In this document: positions 33,788 through 40,903 of the stretch, one piece after another | Layout: every line of letters begins with the position of its first letter | Position numbering within the stretch: position 1 is the stretch's first letter | From: Streptomyces pilosus | GTDB lineage: Bacteria > Actinomycetota > Actinomycetes > Streptomycetales > Streptomycetaceae | Assembly: GCF_014649835.1 (NCBI RefSeq) | Contig: NZ_BMTU01000022.1 | Span: forward strand, 1-64,000 | Reading direction: 5' to 3' | Length of the DNA: 64,000 nucleotides | Notes under the pieces: generated by a model | The model's database searches: none | Told to the model about the DNA's origin: nothing | The model's input: only the letters and a program-made list of their open reading frames with translations | Program-made: the position numbers and the translations under genes

Positions 33788-34747
33788 GTGAAGCGCACGG
33801 GCGACCGGGTCCTGGCCGCGGTACTACGACAGCCTCACGCTGTTCTCGCCCGCCCGGTACAGTGCCCTGCCCGGGATGCCGTTCCCCGGCGCCCGGATCG
33901 CTACCCGCACCGCGACGAGGCCGTCACCTACCTCACCACCTACGCCGACCGCCTGGACGCCGACATCCGCACCGGCCGCCGCGTGACCGCGGCCCGCCAG
34001 GTGCCCGGCGGGTGTGAGGTGGAGACGGGAGGCGGCGAGCGGCCTCGCGCGCGGAGCTTGGTCGCGGCCTCCGGTTCGTTCGGCCGTCCGCACTGCCCGG
34101 CCCTGTCCAACCTGGACGTCTTTTCCGGCAGGCTCCTGTATGCGGCGGACTGCCGGAACCCCGCGCCATTCACGGGACAGCGGGTGGTCGTGGTGGGCGC
34201 CGGGAACTCCGCGGTGCAGATCGCCGCTGAACCGGTCGAGGTCGCCTCCGTCACGCCGGCCACCCGGGAGCTGGTGAAGTTCACCCGTCGGCACACCTTC
34301 GGCCGGGACCTGCACTTCTGGCTCAGCGTCACCGGCCTCGATACCGCCCCGCTCGGCCGGGTACCGCGCCGGCCGCCGACACAGCCGGTGCTGGACGACG
34401 GCCGTTACCGGGCCGCCCTGCGCAGCGGCCGGCCCGACCGCCGCCCGCTGTTCACTGGCGTCGGGGGCGCAAAGGTGACCTGGCCGACCGGGGACCGGGA
34501 GGAGGTGGACGCGATCGTGCCGGCCACCGGCTACCGCCCCGACCTGCCCTACCTCGCGCACCTGGACGGCGCCCTGGATGCCGAGGGGAAACCGCTACAC
34601 CGCGAGGGCCCGGCCATCAAGGTGCCGGGGCCGGCCTTCGTCGGGCTGGAGTGGCAGCGCGGCCTGTCGTCGAACTCGCTGCGCGGGGTGGGCCGGGACG
34701 CGGAGCGGAGCGCTCGGCGTCTGGCCGCCCCTCTCACGCGGCGGTGA
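33788..34747 (+). pseudogene. Truncated and frameshifted ArsO-like flavoprotein
   Basis: The N-terminal FAD motif is absent: the recognisable part starts with WPRYYDSLTLFSPARYSALP in one frame (33815-33880) and then shifts by one base near 33890 to DRYPHRDEAVTYLTTYADRL. The NADPH site VVVVGAGNSAVQIAA and VPATGYRPDLPYL remain. About 80 residues are lost from the front. The open frame from 33788 would give a 319-residue protein that lacks FAD binding. Third arsO-like copy of the island, divergent from arsO. Confidence 0.65.
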
Positions 34748-34765
34748 CGAGCACCCCCGGACTGG

Positions 34766-34797
34766 TTCGACGTGTGTCAACATAGACGCATGTCGAA
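34766..34797 (+). promoter_or_regulatory. ArsR operator overlapping the arsR promoter and start codon
   Basis: A 32-bp dyad with ends TTCGACGTG and GCATGTCGAA around GTCAACATAGAC. It covers the arsR ATG (34790). No Shine-Dalgarno lies in the 20 bases before the ATG, while a CATAGAC -10-like element sits about seven bases ahead, so arsR is probably leaderless and autorepressed by binding across its own start. Confidence 0.7.
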
Positions 34798-35164
34798 CAC
34801 GAAGGTGCTGCCGCTGCTCGAGCCCGCCGACGGTCAGGGTGTGGTGCCGTGCTGCCCGCCGCTGACCGAACGCCCGATGACCGCAGAGGAGGCCGAGACC
34901 GCCGCGCGGATGTTCAAGGCACTCGGCGACCCGGTCCGGCTCCGTCTCTTCTCGGCCGTGGCCTCCCACGAAGGCGGTGAGGCGTGCGTGTGCGACATCT
35001 CCGACGTCGGGGTCTCCCAGCCCACCGTCTCCCACCACCTGAAGAAGCTCAAGGAGGCCGGACTGCTCACCTCCGAGCGGCGCGGCACCTGGGTCTACTA
35101 CCGGGTCGAGCCGTCCGTTCTCGCCGCCATGGGCAAGCTGCTGGCCCTGCCCACCGCGGCCTGA
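34790..35164 (+). CDS. arsR: ArsR-family arsenic-responsive repressor
   Basis: 124 aa. The ATG at 34790 lies within an ArsR operator; the ATG at 34772 has no support. Winged helix: AARMFKALGDPVRLRLFSAV, then SQPTVSHHLKKLKEAGLLTS (recognition helix) and RRGTWVYYRVEP. The arsenite site is EACVCDIS just ahead of the recognition helix, matching the CVCD motif of classic ArsR, with additional CC at residues 21-22. It should repress the island until As(III) binds. The arsN-like gene follows after 22 bp, so both are probably cotranscribed. Confidence 0.9.
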   Translation: MSNTKVLPLLEPADGQGVVPCCPPLTERPMTAEEAETAARMFKALGDPVRLRLFSAVASHEGGEACVCDISDVGVSQPTVSHHLKKLKEAGLLTSERRGTWVYYRVEPSVLAAMGKLLALPTAA

Positions 35165-35186
35165 CGACCGACGGGACGGGAGAGCA

Positions 35187-35696
35187 GTGACGGGCGTGGC
35201 GTTGAGCACGGTGGTCGTGCCGCTGACGGCTGAGCACGCCGAGCAGGTGCTGGCGATCTTCCAGGCGGGCATCGACGAGGGCAACGCCACCTTCGAGACC
35301 AGCCCGCCCGCCTGGGAGGCATTCGACGCCGCGAAGCTGCCCGAGCACCGCTTCGCCGCCGTCGGCGAGAGCGGGGCGGTGCTGGGCTGGGTCGCCGCGA
35401 GCGGGGTCTCCGACCGGTGCGCGTACGCGGGGGTGGTGGAGCACTCCGTCTACGTCCACCCCGCCGCCCGCGGCCGCGGCGTCGCCTCCGCCCTGCTGAA
35501 GGCGCTCATCGATTCCACGGAGGCGGCCGGGATCTGGACGATCCAGTCGGGGATCTTCCCCGAGAACACCGCCAGCCTCACTGTTCACCAGCGGGCCGGC
35601 TTCCGTGTCATCGGAACGCGAGAGCGGATCGGGCGCCATCACGGCGTCTGGCGCGACGTCGTCCTCGTCGAGCGCCGCAGCGGCACGGTCGTATGA
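35187..35696 (+). CDS. ArsN-like GNAT N-acetyltransferase
   Basis: 169 aa from the GTG at 35187, with GGGAGAG upstream. A complete GNAT fold: VVVPLTAEHAEQVLAIF, ATFETSPPAWEAFD, VLGWVAASGVSDR, VEHSVYVHPAARGRGVAS (acetyl-CoA loop, RGRGVA) and GIFPENTASLTVHQRAGFRV. This is the pat/bar-like subfamily whose members acetylate phosphinothricin; the ArsN1 branch, found in ars operons, acetylates the arsenic antibiotic arsinothricin. Placement directly behind arsR makes the ArsN role likely, but substrate choice cannot be read from the sequence alone. Confidence 0.82.
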   Translation: MTGVALSTVVVPLTAEHAEQVLAIFQAGIDEGNATFETSPPAWEAFDAAKLPEHRFAAVGESGAVLGWVAASGVSDRCAYAGVVEHSVYVHPAARGRGVASALLKALIDSTEAAGIWTIQSGIFPENTASLTVHQRAGFRVIGTRERIGRHHGVWRDVVLVERRSGTVV

Positions 35697-35792
35697 GCGG
35701 AGCGCCGCAGGGAGGACGAGGGATGTTCGGTCATGAACGCTCATTGGACGCGTCGGCCAGCTCTCAGCGCGCCGGGTGTCACTCTTCGGCCT

Positions 35793-36857
35793 TCATCGAT
35801 GCAGGAGATCACGGATCTGCTGGACGGCGTCGCGGGCCGGGCGGCCGACGCCGATGAGGGTGGCCGAGGCCGGGCCGGTCCAGTCGCCGTAGCCGAGCAG
35901 GTGCAACCGCGGCTCGCCGAGGGCACGCGTGCCGTCGGTGGGGAGGTGCCCGCGCGGGCCCCGCAGGTTCAGCGGGGCGAGGTGGGCCAGTGCCGGGCGG
36001 AAGCCGGTGCACCAGATCACCGTGTCCGCGTCGCTACGGCTGCCGTCGGCCCACGCGACACCGGTAGCGGTGAGCTCGGCGAACATCCCCTTCGTGGTCA
36101 GGAGTCCCGCGTCGCGGGCCGCGCGGACAGAGGGTACGGCGACGACGTCGCCGAGCGAAGCCACCCCGCCGGTGTCGGCGTGACCGGCGTCCAGGGCGCG
36201 GCGGCGGGCGGTGGCGACGTCGAACAGGGCACGGCCGTCGATGGCGTCCGGCAGGAGGCGCGGCGGGCGCCGGGTCACCCACGTCACCTCGGAGCGTCGG
36301 TCCAGGGCGAGGTCGGCGGCGATCTGGGCGCCGGAGTTCCCGCCGCCCACCACGATCACGTGCTGCCCGGCGAAGTCGGCCGGACAGCGGTAGTTCACTG
36401 TGTGCAGTTGTCGGCCGGTGAAGGTGCTGCGGCCGGGCGCGGCAGGCAGGAAGGGCCGCGACCAGCTGCCGGTGGCGCTGATGACCGCACGGGCCCGCCA
36501 GGTGATGGAGTCCGCTTCGACCAGGAGCCGGCCCGCGTCGCGGCGTACGGCGTCCACGCGGGTGCCGTGCTGGACGGGCAGGTCGTAGCGCTTCTCGTAG
36601 TCGGCGAGGTAGTCCACCACATGCCCGGCGCCCGGGTAGGTTTTGCCCGCCTGGGCGGGCATGAGACGGCCGGGCAGCGAGGAGTGCTCGGCCGGGGAGA
36701 ACAGGTGCAGCGAGTCCCACATGTGCTGCCACGACCCGCCCGGCGCCGCACCGGCGTCGAGGATGACGAAGTCGAGACCGCGCCGGCGCAGGTGGTAGCC
36801 GGCGGCGAGACCTGCCTGGCCGCCGCCGATCACCACCACATCTGTCTGCCGCGTCAC
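35793..36857 (-). CDS. arsO: Second ArsO-like FAD-dependent monooxygenase
   Basis: 354 aa. The GTG at 36857 overlaps the acr3 stop by four bases (GTGA). Motifs: VVVIGGGQAGLAAGYHLR for FAD, APGGSWQHMWDSLHLFSPAE with the typical ArsO/FMO linker, HVIVVGGGNSGAQIAADLA for NADPH and IWCTGFRPALAHL near the end. It is shorter than the first arsO copy and lacks the Cys-rich tail. Cytosolic. Translational coupling to the arsenite pump suggests that it prepares or handles an arsenic species for export; the reaction is not established. Confidence 0.84.
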   Translation of the reverse strand: MTRQTDVVVIGGGQAGLAAGYHLRRRGLDFVILDAGAAPGGSWQHMWDSLHLFSPAEHSSLPGRLMPAQAGKTYPGAGHVVDYLADYEKRYDLPVQHGTRVDAVRRDAGRLLVEADSITWRARAVISATGSWSRPFLPAAPGRSTFTGRQLHTVNYRCPADFAGQHVIVVGGGNSGAQIAADLALDRRSEVTWVTRRPPRLLPDAIDGRALFDVATARRRALDAGHADTGGVASLGDVVAVPSVRAARDAGLLTTKGMFAELTATGVAWADGSRSDADTVIWCTGFRPALAHLAPLNLRGPRGHLPTDGTRALGEPRLHLLGYGDWTGPASATLIGVGRPARDAVQQIRDLLHR

Positions 36858-37978
36858 GGTGCGCTCGTCACCGCGCCGGGGGCGAACTTGCTACGCCAGG
36901 CGAGGGCGACATGGACCAGGCCGATCAGCACCGGGACTTCGATGAGCGGTCCGACGACACCCGACAGGGCCTGACCGGAGGTGACGCCGAAGGTCGCGAT
37001 GGCGACCGCGATCGCCAGTTCGAAGTTGTTTCCCGCCGCCGTGAAGGCGAGGGTGGTGGCGCGGTCGTAGGCCAGGCCGATCGCCTTGCCGAGGGCGAAC
37101 GTGCCGAAGAACATGACTGCGAAGTACACCAGCAGCGGCAGCGCGATCCGGGCGACGTCCCAAGGCCGCGAGGTGATGGTCGTCCCCTGCAGGGCGAAGA
37201 GGATGACGATCGTGAACAGCAGCCCGTACAGCGCCCACGGCCCGATCCTCGGTAGGAACCGTTGCTCGTAGCGCTCGCGGCCGAGCTTCTTCTCGCCCAG
37301 GCGGCGGGTCAGGAACCCGGCCAGCAGCGGCACGCCGAGGAAGATCACCACGTTCAGCGCGATCTCCCACAGGGAGATGTCGAGGTGTTCGCCGTCGCCG
37401 AGGCCGAGCCAGCCGGGCAGCAGGTCGAGGTAGAACCAGCCCAGCAGGCCGAAGGCGAGGACTTGGAAGACGGAGTTCAGGGCGACGAGGACGGCGGCGG
37501 CCTCGCGGTCGCCGCAGGCGAGGTCGTTCCAGATGATGACCATGGCGATGCAGCGGGCCAGACCGACGATGATCAGGCCGGTGCGGTACTCGGGCAGGTC
37601 CGGCAGGAAGATCCATGCGAGCGCGAACATGACCGCCGGGCCGACGACCCAGTTGATGATCAGCGAGGAGGCCATCAGCTTGCGGTCGCCCGTGACAGCA
37701 TCGAGCCGGTCGTAACGGACCTTCGCCAGCACCGGATACATCATGACCAGCAGACCGAACGCGATCGGTAGCGACACCCCACCCACCTCCACCCTCGCGA
37801 GCGCGTCGTCCAGCCCCGGGATCAGGCGTCCCAGACCGAGACCGGCGGCCATCGCGGCGAGGATCCACACCGCGAGGTAGCGGTCGAGGGTGGCGAGCTT
37901 CCTGACGATCGAGTCCTCCGCGGTCGCCTCAGGGCTCCGGGCTCGGCCAGTGGTGGGCTCGGTGGACGTCACGGGCAT
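36854..37978 (-). CDS. acr3: Acr3-type arsenite efflux permease
   Basis: 374 aa, ten predicted membrane helices. I start at the ATG at 37978, which overlaps the end of the second arsR by ten bases and has GAGGG before it. Typical Acr3 blocks are RYLAVWILAAMAAGLGLGRL, LPIAFGLLVMMYPVLAKVRY, then LARCIAMVIIWNDLACGDRE with the essential Cys of the fourth helix, ALNSVFQVLAFGLLGWFYLD, and LAFTAAGNNFELAIAVAIAT with the conserved Glu of the ninth helix. It extrudes arsenite using the proton motive force. Order arsR-acr3-arsO with overlaps shows one operon. Confidence 0.92.
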   Translation of the reverse strand: MPVTSTEPTTGRARSPEATAEDSIVRKLATLDRYLAVWILAAMAAGLGLGRLIPGLDDALARVEVGGVSLPIAFGLLVMMYPVLAKVRYDRLDAVTGDRKLMASSLIINWVVGPAVMFALAWIFLPDLPEYRTGLIIVGLARCIAMVIIWNDLACGDREAAAVLVALNSVFQVLAFGLLGWFYLDLLPGWLGLGDGEHLDISLWEIALNVVIFLGVPLLAGFLTRRLGEKKLGRERYEQRFLPRIGPWALYGLLFTIVILFALQGTTITSRPWDVARIALPLLVYFAVMFFGTFALGKAIGLAYDRATTLAFTAAGNNFELAIAVAIATFGVTSGQALSGVVGPLIEVPVLIGLVHVALAWRSKFAPGAVTSAP

Positions 37979-38277
37979 GCCCTCTTGTTTCCGGCGGCGG
38001 TGCGGGCGGAAGCGGCGAGTGCGGCGAACTGCTCGGACAGGCGGTCCAGTACCTCCGGCTTCAGCCTGTAGTAGGTGAAGCGGCCGCACGGCTCGGTCTC
38101 CACGAGCCCGGCCTCGCGCAGCACCTTCATGTGGTTGGACAGGTTCGTCTGCCTGGCCCCGGTCTCCTCCACCAGGTGCGTGGTGCACAGCGTCTCGCGC
38201 GCCAGCAAGGTCACGATCCGCAGCCGGAGCGGATCACCCAACGCCCGGATCACATCAGGATCGACTGAAGTCAGCAT
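37969..38277 (-). CDS. arsR: Second ArsR-family repressor
   Basis: 102 aa. Winged helix: VIRALGDPLRLRIVTLLARE, TGARQTNLSNHMKVLREAGL and EPCGRFTYYRLKPEVLD. Cysteines for metalloid binding are at LCTTHL, EPCGRF and the C-terminal ACP, a different arrangement from the CVCD type of the first arsR. The ATG at 38277 has no ribosome site; TATCAG lies about eight bases ahead, so it is probably leaderless. Divergent from arsC with about 90 bp between; CGCTGATAC repeats there are its likely operator. It leads the acr3-arsO operon. Confidence 0.88.
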   Translation of the reverse strand: MLTSVDPDVIRALGDPLRLRIVTLLARETLCTTHLVEETGARQTNLSNHMKVLREAGLVETEPCGRFTYYRLKPEVLDRLSEQFAALAASARTAAGNKRACP

Positions 38278-38278
38278 G

Positions 38279-38330
38279 CGCTGATACTTTCACATCACCG
38301 TTCGCTGATACCAGCGGATACTGATGTCAT
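38279..38330. promoter_or_regulatory. Operator/promoter region between second arsR and arsC
   Basis: The 9-mer CGCTGATAC occurs at 38279-38287 and again at 38303-38311, 24 bases apart, followed by CAGCGGATACTGATG with related half-sites. The repeats flank both presumed promoters and differ from the sites near the first arsR, which fits two repressors with separate operators. Confidence 0.55.
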
Positions 38331-38370
38331 GGGCGGCGTACGGCCGCCGCGAGACGAAAGAAGCACCCCC

Positions 38371-38805
38371 ATGCCCGACAGCACCGGCACGAAGCCGTCC
38401 GTCCTGTTCGTCTGCGTCCACAACGCCGGCCGCTCCCAGATGGCCGCCGCCTGGCTCACCCACCTGGCCGGCGACCGCGTCGAGGTCCGCTCCGCCGGCT
38501 CCGACCCCGGCAAGCAGGTCAACCCCGCCGCAGTCGCCGCGATGGCCGAGGCCGGCATCGACATCTCCGCTGAAGTCCCCAAAATCCTTACCGTCGAGGC
38601 GGTCAAGGAATCCGACGTGTGCATCACCATGGGCTGCGGCGACACCTGCCCCGTCTTCCCCGGCAAGCGCTACCTCGACTGGACCCTCGACGACCCGGCC
38701 GGCCAGGGCGTCGAGGCCGTCCGCCCCATCCGCGACCAGATCAAAACCCTGGTCGAGAACCTGATCGCCGAGATCGCCCCCACCACACCGAAAGCGACCA
38801 CCTGA
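38371..38805 (+). CDS. arsC: Arsenate reductase, low-molecular-weight phosphatase type
   Basis: 144 aa from the ATG at 38371; an ATG at 38329 would add 14 residues. The P-loop CVHNAGRSQMAAAWL gives the nucleophilic Cys and CX5R motif of LMW-PTP-like ArsC; LTVEAVKESDVCITMGCGDT and CPVFPGKRYLDWTLDDP supply the two resolving-type cysteines and the catalytic Asp. It reduces arsenate to arsenite, with mycothiol or thioredoxin as likely reductant, feeding the Acr3 pump. Divergent from the second arsR and acr3. No thioredoxin reductase gene follows, unlike in many Streptomyces ars clusters. Confidence 0.92.
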   Translation: MPDSTGTKPSVLFVCVHNAGRSQMAAAWLTHLAGDRVEVRSAGSDPGKQVNPAAVAAMAEAGIDISAEVPKILTVEAVKESDVCITMGCGDTCPVFPGKRYLDWTLDDPAGQGVEAVRPIRDQIKTLVENLIAEIAPTTPKATT

Positions 38806-39476
38806 GCGACACCCACAACACCCTCAACACCGCCCCACTCCCCCAGCCTCTCGACCCAACCCCGACGCGAGGACCTGACCAGCCTCCACGACCTCCACGA
38901 CCTCCACGACCGCAAACGGTCGCTCTCCCAGCGCGGACCCGAACCACCCACCAGGACTCCCGCCACAGCCGCCATCCGCCCGCCAGGACGACGCGACGCC
39001 GACACGCTCCCTGCAGTCGGCGCCGGGACCAAGCACCCAGCCGGCACCTGCGCCGCAACGGACGCCGCAGCGGCGGCCGGGTGTCGTCAGGGCATCTGCC
39101 GCTGCCCCGAAAGACCCGACCAGTCGGAGGGCCTGCCACCCAGGCACCTACTGACGCGGGCGCAGACATCACCTGACCGGCCGGGCACCGCGGGCAGCCA
39201 GCCCACACGTGAAACACAGCGCCGAACACGGGAACAACCTTCACATCGAAGACGCCACCGCGCTGACACGCCTTCACAACCCAGGACCGCAGTCACATTC
39301 CGGCCGACGCCTGCATGGTCGGGCGGTCGGCGGTGCCGCGCGACCGCGGTGGTGCTGTCGGCCTCCATGAACGCGCGCAGCTTGCGCCGCTCCACCCGGA
39401 TGACGCGGTCATCGTCGACGGCACCTGGTCCCCACTCGTGACCACTGAAAGGCCGGTGGCTGGGCTGCACCCTTGA
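38806..39476 (+). repeat. Gene-free stretch containing a short tandem repeat
   Basis: About 670 bp after arsC without a credible gene. At 38883-38909 the 9-mer CCTCCACGA is repeated three times. The rest has long open frames only because of its composition. Confidence 0.45.
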
Positions 39477-39494
39477 CCTCAACCTTGGTTGAGG
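39477..39494 (+). promoter_or_regulatory. SoxR/MerR-type operator-promoter
   Basis: CCTCAACCTTGGTTGAGG is a perfect 18-bp palindrome that starts just after a TTGA, giving a TTGACC -35 box and an AACACT-like -10 about 19 bases away. This over-long spacer with a dyad in it is the hallmark of SoxR/MerR activation. The next ATG is 16 bp downstream. Confidence 0.7.
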
Positions 39495-39509
39495 CGCAAC
39501 ACTCGGCGC

Positions 39510-39923
39510 ATGGAGATCGCAAAGAGCAGCACCATTCTCTTCCGCAACACCATGCACATCACGGACGGTCACCTCGACGGTTTCCGACGCGCCATCACGC
39601 AGGCAGTGGTATTCGCTCAAGAACACGGCCCACAGCTCATGGTCGAGGTCTTCATCGACGAGGAGCGGATGCTGGCACACAGCTTCCAGCTCTACCGCGA
39701 CTCCGATGCCATCCGCGCCCACTGGCGGCTCTCGGATCCGTACATTCGCGAAGTAATGGAGCACTGCACCGTGCAGCAATTCGAGGTATTCGGTGCACCG
39801 GACCATGACATCGTGGCGGCACTGAAGACCCCCGATGGCGAATCCTTCCCCTTCGTCGTCTCACCGCGCCTCGCCGGCTTCAACCGTCTTGGGACGCCCG
39901 GCTTGGATGGATCACACTCTTAG
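39510..39923 (+). CDS. Small hypothetical protein behind a SoxR/MerR-type promoter
   Basis: 137 aa from the ATG at 39510, seven bases after the presumed -10, so probably leaderless; a start at 39489 lies inside the operator. The pattern ILFRNTMHITDGHLDGFRRA, VFAQEHGPQLMVEVFIDEER and AHWRLSDPYIREVMEHCTVQ fits a ferredoxin-like alpha/beta-barrel protein such as the antibiotic-biosynthesis monooxygenase (ABM) group, but I cannot prove the family. Promoter type suggests induction by redox-active compounds. No MerR gene is adjacent in the window, so the regulator must be encoded elsewhere. Confidence 0.65.
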   Translation: MEIAKSSTILFRNTMHITDGHLDGFRRAITQAVVFAQEHGPQLMVEVFIDEERMLAHSFQLYRDSDAIRAHWRLSDPYIREVMEHCTVQQFEVFGAPDHDIVAALKTPDGESFPFVVSPRLAGFNRLGTPGLDGSHS

Positions 39924-40099
39924 CGGGCGTGGGTGAAGTCGGCGGTGGCGTCTTCGTCGTTCTGTGTATACAGGCGCACTGGCCCGCGGCCGACGACTGA
40001 CCTCGGCCATTCAGGAGTGTCCGATAGGGGTTGGGTGAAGTCCTACTCCGCCTCGGTGAATCGCTGCGTTGGCCACTACACCCACCACATCATTCCCGC

Positions 40100-40903
40100 T
40101 CAATTCAGCACCAACAGCACTGCCAGAGCGACGAGGAGGGAGTCGATCCGGTCGAGGATGCCGCCGGAGCCGGGCAGCCACCGGCCGGCGTCCTTGGCGC
40201 CGGCGCCTCGCTTGACCATCGACTCCAGCAGGTCCCCGAGCGGCCCGCCGACCGCCACGGCCACCGCCGTCTGCCACGTCAGAGAGGACAGCACGGCCAG
40301 CGTGAGGAGACCGGCCGCTGCCCCAGCCAGCGTGCCGCTCCACCGCTTGGCGGGCGACAGCCGGGAGAGCCGGGGGCCACCGATTCGGCGACCCGCCGCG
40401 TACGCGACGATGTCGGCGATCGATACGGCCACGAAGAGGACGAGGCCCAGGGCGCCGGACGACACGAGGCCGGCCAGGGCGCCCAGCCACACGAGCCCCA
40501 GCAGGCCCGCGCCCAGGCGGCGGAGCCCGTGTTCCGCATCGCCCGAGAACAACGGCACCCCGGCAATCGCAAGCGCCCCGGCCGCCGTCACCCGGAGCAC
40601 CTCCGCGGGGGCCAGCCAGGCGGTGAGGACGAGCCCGACGACCGCCGCTGCCAGCACTGCCCGGTCCACCGGCCCCAACTGGAGCAGCCCGCAGTACTCC
40701 GCCACGGCGACCACACCGACCACAGCGACGAGCACCGCGATCCCCGGTGGACCGAGCCAGAACGCGGCGGTCACCAGGGGCACTCCGAGCGCCCACACGC
40801 ACCAGCGGATCATCAGTTCACGGCGCCGGGTTGCCGCCACGGCGACGCCTCCGAGCGCAACTGCTCCGCCCAGGTACGGTACGAGACCGGCGACCGTCGT
40901 CAC
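40100..40903 (-). CDS. CdsA-like phosphatidate cytidylyltransferase
   Basis: 267 aa from the GTG at 40903, overlapping the stop of the fusion gene by four bases. Multi-pass membrane protein with about seven hydrophobic helices. The C-terminal signature LSPAKRWSGTLAG, then VGGPLGDLLESMVKRGAGAK and DAGRWLPGSGGILDRIDSL contains all hallmarks of the CDP-diglyceride synthetase family (the SxxKR, LGDLxES and GGxLDRxDS elements). It makes a CDP-activated lipid from CTP and a phosphatidate-like lipid. Coupling to an aminotransferase fusion suggests that the pair builds an unusual lipid or head group rather than housekeeping phospholipid. Confidence 0.88.
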   Translation of the reverse strand: MTTVAGLVPYLGGAVALGGVAVAATRRRELMIRWCVWALGVPLVTAAFWLGPPGIAVLVAVVGVVAVAEYCGLLQLGPVDRAVLAAAVVGLVLTAWLAPAEVLRVTAAGALAIAGVPLFSGDAEHGLRRLGAGLLGLVWLGALAGLVSSGALGLVLFVAVSIADIVAYAAGRRIGGPRLSRLSPAKRWSGTLAGAAAGLLTLAVLSSLTWQTAVAVAVGGPLGDLLESMVKRGAGAKDAGRWLPGSGGILDRIDSLLVALAVLLVLN

